From Caryophanales bacterium UBA4869 (GTDB taxonomy: Bacteria; Bacillota_I; Bacilli_A; RFN20; CAG-288): DNA of 5,053 nt. The position numbers were made by a program, and so were the translations under genes. The stretch covers positions 1 through 5,053 of the forward strand of contig DHDT01000005.1 in NCBI GenBank assembly GCA_002399505.1, in the 5' to 3' direction. The notes below the pieces were generated by a model. It was not told the DNA's origin and made no database searches. It saw only the letters and a program-made list of their open reading frames with translations. This document shows, piece by piece, positions 1 to 4,772 of the stretch (the stretch's first letter is position 1; each line of letters begins with the position of its first letter).

Positions 1-75
1 ATTTGAACCCTGGCTGAGCTTGCACTCACTGCTGGTTTTCGAAACCAGTCCCTTCAACCACTTGGGTATCGCTCC
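1..75 (-). tRNA. tRNA-Ser (anticodon CGA), 3' end missing
   Basis: Read on the minus strand, the gene starts with GGAGCGA at 75-69, followed by a D arm, an anticodon arm with stem CTGGT/ACCAG and loop TTCGAAA, a long class II variable arm, and a T arm that reaches loop TTCAAAT at base 1. The anticodon CGA lies at 41-39 and reads the serine codon UCG. The long variable arm agrees with serine identity. The last part of the T stem, the 3' acceptor strand and CCA lie outside the window, so the acceptor pairing cannot be checked. Confidence 0.95.
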
Positions 76-86
76 AGAGCCTATCT

Positions 87-115
87 ATTATATGTTAACT
101 GGTTTTGGTTTTAAA
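87..115 (-). promoter_or_regulatory. Promoter of tRNA-Ser
   Basis: On the minus strand there is a perfect -10 TATAAT (forward 92-87) and a 4/6 -35 TTTAAA (forward 115-110) with a 17-base spacer. Transcription would start near base 80, about five bases before the tRNA. It is divergent from the promoter of the GtrA-like gene. Confidence 0.7.
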
Positions 116-157
116 CACTTTGTTTATTTCTTTTCCCGTTAATTCTGATTAAGAATA

Positions 158-186
158 TTGCCTTATCCATTTTATTAGACTAAACT
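158..186 (+). promoter_or_regulatory. Promoter of GtrA-like gene, possibly leaderless
   Basis: TTGCCT (158-163) and TAAACT (181-186) are each 4/6 matches to the -35 and -10 consensus, with exactly 17 bases between them. The start point would fall near 192-194, i.e. at the ATG at 194. No purine-rich Shine-Dalgarno sequence is present in 170-193, which fits a leaderless transcript. The same -10 hexamer, TAAACT, is used in the better promoter before tRNA-Cys. Confidence 0.5.
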
Positions 187-193
187 CATACTT

Positions 194-1132
194 ATGAAAA
201 CAGAAAATAATGAATCTCAGAATAATGCTGAAAATCCTTCCGCTAAAGTAAGTAAAGCTATCCGTCCCCTCTGGATGGAGGTCCTCCTTTCCCTTTTGGT
301 CATCTTGCTATCAGGTATCATTGGTCCTCTTTTAGTCGGTCTGAAAGCAATCAAACCTTCTGAAAATGACATCTTTGAATTTACCTATTCGGCAAATTCT
401 GTTTTCAAGTTTTCTAAATCACTGGCACTGACTGCCTTAATTGCATCTCTTATTACCCTGTTTTTATTGGTACTACTGATGGTTTTGATAAAACCAAGCG
501 GTTTAAAACCAGATCAGGACAATCGTCTAAAGAACTACCTCTCATTTGGAATCCTTTCAATATTTGGAATCCTAGCCTACTTAGTTATCACCATGTTGCT
601 CTCAACAAAACTCTCAGGCTTAGTCTCAATCATATTGGCTGTCCTATTAGCAGGGATCTACGATGTTTTGATTTATAAGATGTATCTTGAAAGAAGATCT
701 CAGTCTAATTTCATTTTCTGGGAAATCTTCCGTTTTGCCATCGTCGGTTTAGTTGCCGCCGTCTTTGATTTCCTGACCTGCTACCTTGTTCAGTTCATCT
801 TCTTTGGAGGCAATGATTTCTGGTATGTGACGATGATTGCCACTTTCTGCGGATTCATTATCGGCGTCACTATCAATTATCTGATGTCTACCTATATGGT
901 TTATAAGGATGCCCATTCAAATTTTGGAAAAACTACTAAAGGAATCATCCTTTTTGTCGTTCTTTCAACCATTGGCTTAGGTATTGGAATCGGTCTTCAG
1001 TATTTCACCTATGATTTCCTCTTTGTCAGCAAGGGTATTCTCTTCTTCAGTTATCCGATTGATTTCATAATCAGAACCTTAGTTGTCATGGTATACAACT
1101 ACCTGACAAGAAAGATATTCATCTATCGCTAA
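194..1132 (+). CDS. GtrA-family polytopic membrane protein with an N-terminal membrane extension
   Basis: This is a 312-residue integral membrane protein. A hydrophilic Asn/Glu-rich tail (1-25) is followed by hydrophobic segments at about 28-50, 76-99, 115-137 and 141-162. The C-terminal half (about 175-312) resembles the GtrA family: RFAIVG at 180-185, four predicted helices (180-204, 211-232, 249-271, 284-305), NYLMSTYMVY at 228-237 where the family has NY/NF-x-x-N-R-x-(W/F)-V-F, and a second NYLTRKIFIY motif at 302-311. GtrA proteins have about 120-150 residues and four helices, and are implicated in moving lipid-linked sugars across the membrane for surface polysaccharide or teichoic acid decoration. 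Here an extra four-helix block precedes that domain. No glycosyltransferase gene is adjacent, so the substrate is unknown. The first ATG is kept because no later Met has a better ribosome site; none is visible at 194 either. Family call is firm, function inferred. Confidence 0.85.
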   Translation: MKTENNESQNNAENPSAKVSKAIRPLWMEVLLSLLVILLSGIIGPLLVGLKAIKPSENDIFEFTYSANSVFKFSKSLALTALIASLITLFLLVLLMVLIKPSGLKPDQDNRLKNYLSFGILSIFGILAYLVITMLLSTKLSGLVSIILAVLLAGIYDVLIYKMYLERRSQSNFIFWEIFRFAIVGLVAAVFDFLTCYLVQFIFFGGNDFWYVTMIATFCGFIIGVTINYLMSTYMVYKDAHSNFGKTTKGIILFVVLSTIGLGIGIGLQYFTYDFLFVSKGILFFSYPIDFIIRTLVVMVYNYLTRKIFIYR

Positions 1133-1153
1133 GATCCGTTACCCATCTGTCAG

Positions 1154-1195
1154 AATGGCTTTTAGAAAACCTGAGTGGCTTATCTAATGGCCATT
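1154..1195 (+). repeat. Weak inverted repeat downstream of GtrA-like gene
   Basis: AATGGC (1154-1159) is complementary to GCCATT (1190-1195). The same 3' arm can instead pair with AGTGGC (1174-1179, one G-U pair, loop of 10). No T run follows, so this is at best a poor terminator. No convincing intrinsic terminator is visible between 1133 and the tRNA-Gly promoter. Confidence 0.3.
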
Positions 1196-1220
1196 TGATT
1201 GATAATCTTATAATTTCCCC

Positions 1221-1249
1221 TTGAAATAGGAAATATATTTGCATATAAT
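1221..1249 (+). promoter_or_regulatory. Promoter of tRNA-Gly
   Basis: TTGAAA (1221-1226, 5/6) and TATAAT (1244-1249, 6/6) are spaced by 17 bases. This is the strongest promoter in the window. The start point would be near 1256, about 12 bases before the tRNA. The -35 lies in the loop of a short inverted repeat, ATTTCC (1213-1218) and GGAAAT (1229-1234). Confidence 0.88.
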
Positions 1250-1268
1250 CATTAAGCGTTTTCTAACT

Positions 1269-1342
1269 GCAGGCGTAGTTCAGTGGTAGAACTTCAGCCT
1301 TCCAAGCTGATCATGCGGGTTCGATTCCCGTCGCCTGCTCCA
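1269..1342 (+). tRNA. tRNA-Gly (anticodon TCC)
   Basis: Acceptor strands GCAGGCG (1269-1275) and CGCCTGC (1332-1338) pair fully. The discriminator is T1339 and CCA is encoded at 1340-1342. The anticodon stem TCAGC/GCTGA encloses loop CTTCCAA with anticodon TCC at 1301-1303, which reads GGA/GGG codons. The T loop is TTCGATT. It has its own promoter and terminator and appears to be a single-gene unit. Confidence 0.98.
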
Positions 1343-1354
1343 TAAAAACACATT

Positions 1355-1386
1355 GACCATTCCCTAAAACGGAATGGTCTTTTTTT
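1355..1386 (+). terminator. Intrinsic terminator of tRNA-Gly
   Basis: A perfect 9-bp stem, GACCATTCC (1355-1363) with GGAATGGTC (1371-1379), has a 7-base loop and is followed at once by seven T (1380-1386). It begins 13 bases after the tRNA CCA end. Confidence 0.95.
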
Positions 1387-1499
1387 GTGTCGTTGAGATT
1401 TCAAAGATTATTCATCCACCGAAGGGCTGATGTGCCGTCTTTTATCAAAATTCCGCCAGAATCCGCCACTGGCGGGTTTCGACTGACAGCAAAAGATAT
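1387..1499 (+). other. Non-coding stretch with GC-rich hairpin, possible small RNA or leader
   Basis: No reading frame is supported here. The block around 1411-1490 is clearly more GC-rich than the surrounding intergenic DNA. CCGCCAG (1453-1459) pairs perfectly with CTGGCGG (1469-1475); the loop holds a second CCGCCA (1463-1468), so CCGCCA occurs twice with one inverted TGGCGG. CATC (1413-1416) and GATG (1428-1431) could form a small upstream stem. I see no convincing promoter after the tRNA-Gly terminator and no match to a riboswitch class that I can support. Confidence 0.35.
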
Positions 1500-1549
1500 A
1501 CTACGGCAGCAGAAGGTCCCTTGTTCCTTTGCCGTGGTGTAGTTTTTTT
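1500..1549 (+). terminator. Terminator-like hairpin upstream of the epimerase operon
   Basis: ACTACGGCA (1500-1508) pairs with TGCCGTGGT (1530-1538; 9 bp with one G-U). Alternatively ACTAC pairs with GTAGT (1539-1543), with GGCA/TGCC (1505-1508/1530-1533) and AAGG/CCTT (1513-1516/1526-1529) stacked inside. A run of seven T (1543-1549) follows. It would end a transcript crossing 1387-1499, or act as an attenuator for the operon that starts 70 bases on. Confidence 0.65.
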
Positions 1550-1604
1550 GAATCCTCGTATCTAATAACTTTTTATATCATAAGCCTTTTTGGATCATTT
1601 AGTT

Positions 1605-1610
1605 TACAAT
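1605..1610 (+). promoter_or_regulatory. -10 element of epimerase-EFR1 operon, possibly leaderless
   Basis: TACAAT (5/6) ends 8 bases before the ATG at 1619, so transcription would start at about 1617-1619. No good -35 is seen at 16-18 bases upstream. AGAGG at 1611-1615 is only 3 bases from the ATG, too close to serve as a standard ribosome site. Confidence 0.4.
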
Positions 1611-1618
1611 AGAGGTAT

Positions 1619-3169
1619 ATGGAAACAGGAACTGTTGTAAGTCTTACTGGAGGAAATGGAGCCATCGGCTCCAAAATCCTTCTTCATCTTCTCGAGTCTG
1701 ATAAGAACCTTAAAGTCAGAGTTCTGCTTTTTCATCAGGAAAAACTCAAAAAGGCAACAGCCTTGGCTTTAAAAAAAAATAAAGACCGTATTGAGTTAAT
1801 CCGTGGAACTACCAGTGATATTTCAGTCTGCAAAAGACTTGTATCAGATGCTTCCTATCTGATTCATACTTCCGGTCTGATTCCGCCTAAAAGCGAACAC
1901 GACCCGAAAGGCGCCTATGAAAGCAACTTTATAGGAACCAAAAACCTTGTTGACGCCATCAAAAATTCCCCTGACAAAGATAAAATCAAGTTTATCTATA
2001 TCAGTTCCGTTGCTGTTTACGGAAACAGAACGGAAAAACACCTCTGGGCTAGAGTCGGAGATCCTGTCATATCATCGGATTACGATGAGTATTCCTATAC
2101 AAAGATCTTGGCTGAACGCTATGTTCTTGAGGCCGGGCTGAAGTACTTTGTGGTTTTACGTCAGACAGCAGTCGCCCATTCCTATCTCTTTAAAAACAAT
2201 CTCAGCGACGGCCTGATTTATCAGGCTTGTCTTAATGCCCCTTATGAATGGGTGACAGATAATGACACCGCAGTATTATTCACTCATCTTGTCGAATATG
2301 ATCTCGAGGGCAGATTAGATGGTTTCTTTAACCGCATCTACAATATCGGAGGCGGGAAAGAAAACCGGATAACCGGATATGAATCGATGAATAAAGGCTT
2401 TTCCCTAATGGGAAGAGACCTCAAGGCCTTTATGGACCCTAATTTCTTCTCAACCAGGAATTTTCACGGCGCTTTCTTCTATGACGGAGATGTTTTGGAA
2501 AACTATCTCCATTATCAAAATGAGACGATCGACTATTTCTGGAAAGAGATGGGGAAGAAATACTGGTACTTCCATCTTGGACGTTTGGTTCCTCCCTCAT
2601 TTCTAAGAAAACACCTTTTCTTAAAACTATGTGACTATGATGATGCCCCTCTCTATTGGGTAAAACATAAAGAAGATTATAAGGTCAAAGCTTTTTATGG
2701 CAGCTATGACAAGTTTGAGCAGATACCAAAATCCTGGTCTGACTATAACCTTCTCTGTGAAAACAAAGACTCTCAGGGGAATTTCATCGACTTTGAAAAG
2801 TTCAAAGATCCTCAATACGCAAAAGAACACGGCCAGTTATTAGATCACGGTTTTGACGACACGAAAAAATTAGACGAGATCACTTTGGAGGATGTGAAGA
2901 AAGCCGTTAATTATCGAGGCGGTCTCTGCCTTTCGGAAACGATGGTCAAAGGGGATTTATTCACCAAGCTTACCTTTCAATGTCATAAAGGACATACTTT
3001 CAAGGCCTCTCCCTATACGATTCTCTATGGCGGTCATTTCTGTCCAAACTGTTTTGAAAAACCGTGGAAAAACGGCAGAATAGCCAAATTCTCCAAATTC
3101 CATGCTCAGCTTTATTACGCTGATCATGACAAAGAGGAAGAGGATGATATCTATCCTCCAAAGAACTGA
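1619..3169 (+). CDS. Extended SDR (NAD(P)-dependent epimerase/dehydratase-like) with C-terminal zinc-ribbon-like region
   Basis: The first ~250 residues of this 516-residue protein form an extended short-chain dehydrogenase/reductase: Rossmann motif TGGNGAIG (10-17), GTTSD (63-67), SNFIGTKNL (102-110), YISSVAVYG (127-135) with the usual catalytic Ser, Y158-S-Y-T-K162 as the YxxxK pair, and YNIGGG (241-246). Such enzymes bind NAD(P) and act on nucleotide sugars, steroids or similar carbonyl/alcohol substrates. Usual length is 300-350, so about 170-200 residues are extra. That part has no motif I recognise until near the end, where C455-x3-H459 and C475-PN-C478, around GGLCLSE (434-440) and GGHFCPNC (471-478), look like a treble-clef or zinc-ribbon site. 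No signal peptide or membrane helix is seen, so it is probably cytosolic. The start is fixed because the Rossmann strand begins at residue 5. It overlaps the next gene by one base. SDR fold sure; substrate unknown. Confidence 0.88.
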   Translation: METGTVVSLTGGNGAIGSKILLHLLESDKNLKVRVLLFHQEKLKKATALALKKNKDRIELIRGTTSDISVCKRLVSDASYLIHTSGLIPPKSEHDPKGAYESNFIGTKNLVDAIKNSPDKDKIKFIYISSVAVYGNRTEKHLWARVGDPVISSDYDEYSYTKILAERYVLEAGLKYFVVLRQTAVAHSYLFKNNLSDGLIYQACLNAPYEWVTDNDTAVLFTHLVEYDLEGRLDGFFNRIYNIGGGKENRITGYESMNKGFSLMGRDLKAFMDPNFFSTRNFHGAFFYDGDVLENYLHYQNETIDYFWKEMGKKYWYFHLGRLVPPSFLRKHLFLKLCDYDDAPLYWVKHKEDYKVKAFYGSYDKFEQIPKSWSDYNLLCENKDSQGNFIDFEKFKDPQYAKEHGQLLDHGFDDTKKLDEITLEDVKKAVNYRGGLCLSETMVKGDLFTKLTFQCHKGHTFKASPYTILYGGHFCPNCFEKPWKNGRIAKFSKFHAQLYYADHDKEEEDDIYPPKN

Positions 3170-4020
3170 TGAGAGTTCTCATCTTCTATTTTTCAGGAAC
3201 TTTCAACACTGAGAAAATAGCTCTTCTTTTCAAAAGAGAGTTTAATGCGGGAATCAGAGAAATCAGAATGCCGTTTCCTAAAACTGAAGACATCAAAGAC
3301 TATGATGTTATTGCTTTTGGATATCCGATTCACGCCTTTAACCCGCCAGAGCCTTTTTTCAGATTCATCAAAAGTCTTCCAAAGCAGAATAAAAAACTGT
3401 GTTTTCTATTTAAGACATCCGGCGAGGATCTCAAACTGAATTTCTGTTCTAGCCGAATGACTGTCAATGCTCTTCGAAAGAAAGGCTTTGACGTCATAGA
3501 AGAATTCCATTATGTCATGCCCTATAACATCATCTATCGTCATAAGGACGGTGTTGCCAAGCTTATGTACGAAACAGCCATTAAAAGAGTCAGAGACGAT
3601 GCGGATAAAATAAGGAATAATAAGAGACGGACTTTATCCTTTGGTCTCCGCGGTCTTTATGTTCCTCTCTTTCGTATCGAATGGCCATTTAGCAGAATCC
3701 ATGGCCGTCTGTTTTATAAAGTCGATGAAGACAAGTGCATCCACTGTATGGAATGTGTCAAAAACTGCCCGATGGAGAATATCTGCCTTGAAGACAATAA
3801 AATTAAATTCAGGAATCAATGCTGCCTTTGTATGCGCTGTTCTCTCTACTGCAAGGCTAACGCCATCAAAATAGGGTTCTTTGACAGGAGATGGAAAGTA
3901 AACGGCTCTTATGAATTAGACCGACTTCTCGGTGATGAAAATATAAAAACCGAATGTGAAGACTTCGGTTCGAAACTTCTAACTAAAAGCTATGACAATT
4001 ACTTCAATGATGAAAAATAG
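3169..4020 (+). CDS. EFR1-type flavodoxin/ferredoxin fusion protein
   Basis: This 283-residue protein has an N-terminal flavodoxin-like domain (about 1-150): MRVLIFYFSGTFNT (1-14) is the FMN phosphate loop, with the usual SGTGNT changed to SGTFNT, and FGYPIHAF (50-57) is the second flavin loop. Two [4Fe-4S] motifs follow: C190-x2-C193-x2-C196-x3-C200-P, and C218-x2-C221-x2-C224-x3-C228, with an extra C219 and no proline after C228. The layout matches proteins named EFR1 family ferrodoxin, found in anaerobic Bacillota and presumed to carry electrons between flavin and Fe-S centres. No secretion signal is seen. The ATG shares its A with the TGA of the preceding gene and has no clear ribosome site, so translation is probably coupled. 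Co-expression suggests it serves the epimerase-like protein, but the electron donor and acceptor are unknown. Confidence 0.9.
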   Translation: MRVLIFYFSGTFNTEKIALLFKREFNAGIREIRMPFPKTEDIKDYDVIAFGYPIHAFNPPEPFFRFIKSLPKQNKKLCFLFKTSGEDLKLNFCSSRMTVNALRKKGFDVIEEFHYVMPYNIIYRHKDGVAKLMYETAIKRVRDDADKIRNNKRRTLSFGLRGLYVPLFRIEWPFSRIHGRLFYKVDEDKCIHCMECVKNCPMENICLEDNKIKFRNQCCLCMRCSLYCKANAIKIGFFDRRWKVNGSYELDRLLGDENIKTECEDFGSKLLTKSYDNYFNDEK

Positions 4021-4086
4021 AAAGAACCCATTCTCTGAAAAGACTTAAACTATAAATAATGAGAACTTGTTCTTTCTTCATTTTAA
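4020..4086 (+). terminator. Possible terminator of the epimerase-EFR1 operon
   Basis: GAAAGAAC (4020-4027) pairs with GTTCTTTC (4069-4076), and inside it TTCTC (4031-4035) pairs with GAGAA (4061-4065), separated by a symmetric 3x3 internal loop. The first arm begins on the last base of the stop codon. A T-rich stretch follows, but without a clean T run, and the apical loop is long (25 bases), so efficiency is uncertain. Confidence 0.45.
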
Positions 4087-4182
4087 TAAGATAAGATAAT
4101 AATGCTTTCTGTTTTATCTCCTTAGTCTAGCCTCTAATGAACATATATAATATTTTTTATAAGAATTACATAAGTTTAAAGT

Positions 4183-4228
4183 TTTGTCTTTTTATATTAT
4201 TTGAAATTGTCCTTCATATGAAGACAAA
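4183..4228. repeat. Inverted repeat pair 1, TTTGTCTT / AAGACAAA
   Basis: TTTGTCTT (4183-4190) and AAGACAAA (4221-4228) are perfect 8-base inverted copies, 30 bases apart. The right arm is shared with a smaller near-palindrome: TTGTC (4207-4211), one extra C, the palindrome TTCATATGAA (4213-4222), then GACAA (4223-4227). This is a candidate protein-binding site for the regulator encoded downstream. Confidence 0.5.
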
Positions 4229-4233
4229 TAAAC

Positions 4234-4252
4234 AATATTATATGCTAATATT
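4234..4252. repeat. Short AT hairpin
   Basis: AATATTA (4234-4240) and TAATATT (4246-4252) are perfect 7-base inverted copies around a 5-base loop, TATGC. There is no T run, so it is not a typical terminator. It lies between the two TTTGTCT/AGACAAA pairs. Confidence 0.45.
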
Positions 4253-4264
4253 ATTTACCATTTC

Positions 4265-4290
4265 CTAGGTTTGTTCGGCTACTGGCCTAG
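4265..4290. repeat. Inverted repeat CTAGG / CCTAG in GC-richer patch
   Basis: CTAGG (4265-4269) and CCTAG (4286-4290) flank 16 bases. It is the only GC-richer patch in the AT-rich intergenic region. Confidence 0.35.
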
Positions 4291-4314
4291 TATCAATTTA
4301 CATTTCAAAAATTA

Positions 4315-4320
4315 TATAAT
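4315..4320 (+). promoter_or_regulatory. Candidate -10 element upstream of the GntR hairpins
   Basis: A perfect TATAAT occurs at 4315-4320, but the best -35-like sequence (TTTACA, 4297-4302) is only 12 bases upstream, which is too near. If used, it would give a leader of about 130 bases containing the hairpins at 4334-4381. It is an alternative to the -10 at 4447. Confidence 0.25.
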
Positions 4321-4333
4321 GCTAAAAGGATTT

Positions 4334-4381
4334 ATTCTTTTTTAACGTTTGTCTTTATTTGTTAAAAAGAGAATAGACAAA
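4334..4381 (+). repeat. Two overlapping, mutually exclusive hairpins (includes inverted pair 2)
   Basis: Hairpin A: ATTCTTTTTTAAC (4334-4346) with GTTAAAAAGAGAAT (4361-4374), 13 bp with one bulged G and a 14-base loop. Hairpin B: TTTGTCT (4348-4354) with AGACAAA (4375-4381), 7 bp perfect. The left arm of B lies in the loop of A, and its right arm directly follows A, so in RNA the two would form a pseudoknot or exclude one another. B has the same sequence as inverted pair 1. Confidence 0.5.
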
Positions 4382-4446
4382 AATGATATTCGTGCAATAA
4401 ATAGTGCAAAACGCGCAAAAATCGATGCAATTTGCTTTTCCAAAAC

Positions 4447-4452
4447 TACAAT
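4447..4452 (+). promoter_or_regulatory. -10 element of GntR gene, possibly leaderless
   Basis: TACAAT ends 8 bases before ATG 4461, the same hexamer and distance as before the epimerase-like gene. No -35 is seen at the normal distance. No Shine-Dalgarno sequence lies in 4445-4460. An upstream -10 at 4315 is the alternative. Confidence 0.4.
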
Positions 4453-4460
4453 ATACGCAT

Positions 4461-4763
4461 ATGAAGACTATCTATGGTGAACGAACACTACCTCTATACA
4501 TGCAAATTTATCTAAGCTTAAGGGAAAAAATAGAAACGGGGGAATATCCTTACGGCTATCGCCTTTTATCCATTAGGAACGCTGCTTACTGTTTTTCCGT
4601 AAATCCTGGAACAATCATCCGTGTATACAGATTGATGACACTTGAAGGATATATAAAAAACATCAACAACCATGGTTTCGCAGTCATTTTCAACGAAAAA
4701 ACTGATGAAAAAAAGATGATAAGAAAAAGGTACGAAGCCGAGATCAGAAAAGAACTTGAATAA
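4461..4763 (+). CDS. Short GntR-family (YtrA-type) transcriptional regulator
   Basis: From ATG 4461 the protein has 100 residues. LPLYMQIYLSLREKIETGEY (10-29) is the usual start of a GntR winged helix, followed by the recognition region RLLSIRNAAYCFSVNPGTII (34-53), then RVYRLMTLEGYIKN (54-67) and the wing NNHGFAVIF (69-77). The VNPGTI-x-R-x-Y pattern and small size point to the YtrA subfamily, which binds DNA as a dimer and usually controls an ABC transporter operon. It is shorter than the usual 120-130 residues, with only a charged helix (78-100) after the wing. The normally conserved LPS-x-R is LLSIR here, and the wing RxGxG is altered to NNHGF. A GTG at 4404 and ATG at 4425 extend the frame, but 4461 aligns with the family start. 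No transporter gene follows; tRNA genes do. The target is unknown. Confidence 0.85.
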   Translation: MKTIYGERTLPLYMQIYLSLREKIETGEYPYGYRLLSIRNAAYCFSVNPGTIIRVYRLMTLEGYIKNINNHGFAVIFNEKTDEKKMIRKRYEAEIRKELE

Positions 4764-4772
4764 ATTGCATTA

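Larger units (their letters stand above)
4218..4319 (+). pseudogene. Possible decayed short membrane-peptide frame (weak)
   Basis: One frame from ATG 4218 reads MKTNKQYYMLILFTIS, then TAG at 4266-4268, then VCSATGLVSIYISKII before TAA at 4317-4319. Basic residues followed by a hydrophobic run resemble the first helix of a transporter or other membrane protein with one in-frame stop. There is no ribosome site and no coding continuation, so it may be chance in AT-rich DNA. No function can be given. Confidence 0.15.
4021..4460 (+). other. AT-rich gene-free region rich in inverted repeats
   Basis: About 440 bases lie between the stop of the EFR1-like gene and the chosen start of the GntR gene. 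The stretch is strongly AT-rich apart from a short GC-richer patch at 4264-4290. I see no full gene on either strand. Contents described separately are the operon terminator candidate, two inverted TTTGTCT/AGACAAA pairs, several perfect short hairpins, a possible decayed reading frame and -10 candidates. The compactness of the rest of the window makes this gap stand out. Confidence 0.6.

Noticed and set aside
1445..1500. Resemblance to parts of cobalamin or lysine riboswitches (GCCACTG, CGACTGACAG)
   Set aside because: Only isolated short words match. The other conserved boxes and the spacing of either riboswitch class are not there, so no riboswitch is claimed.
1844..2041. Minus-strand open frame of 65 codons inside the epimerase-like gene
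   Set aside because: It lies fully within a strongly supported gene and its translation shows no domain; it is a shadow of that gene. The same holds for the frames at 1947-2141, 2627-2830, 3000-3182, 3245-3439, 3634-3819 and 3641-3874.
4004..4081. Minus-strand 25-codon frame starting MKKEQVLIIYSLSLF
   Set aside because: It overlaps the end of the EFR1-like gene and uses the arms of the terminator candidate. It has no ribosome site and no recognisable similarity.
4404..4460. Upstream GTG (4404) or ATG (4425) start for the GntR gene
   Set aside because: The 19 added residues do not resemble the family N-terminus. The family alignment begins at 4461, where a -10 hexamer also sits just upstream.
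4021..4460. CRISPR array or replication origin in the AT-rich repeat region
   Set aside because: The repeats are short and inverted, not regularly spaced direct repeats, and I find no DnaA-box cluster or replication gene nearby.
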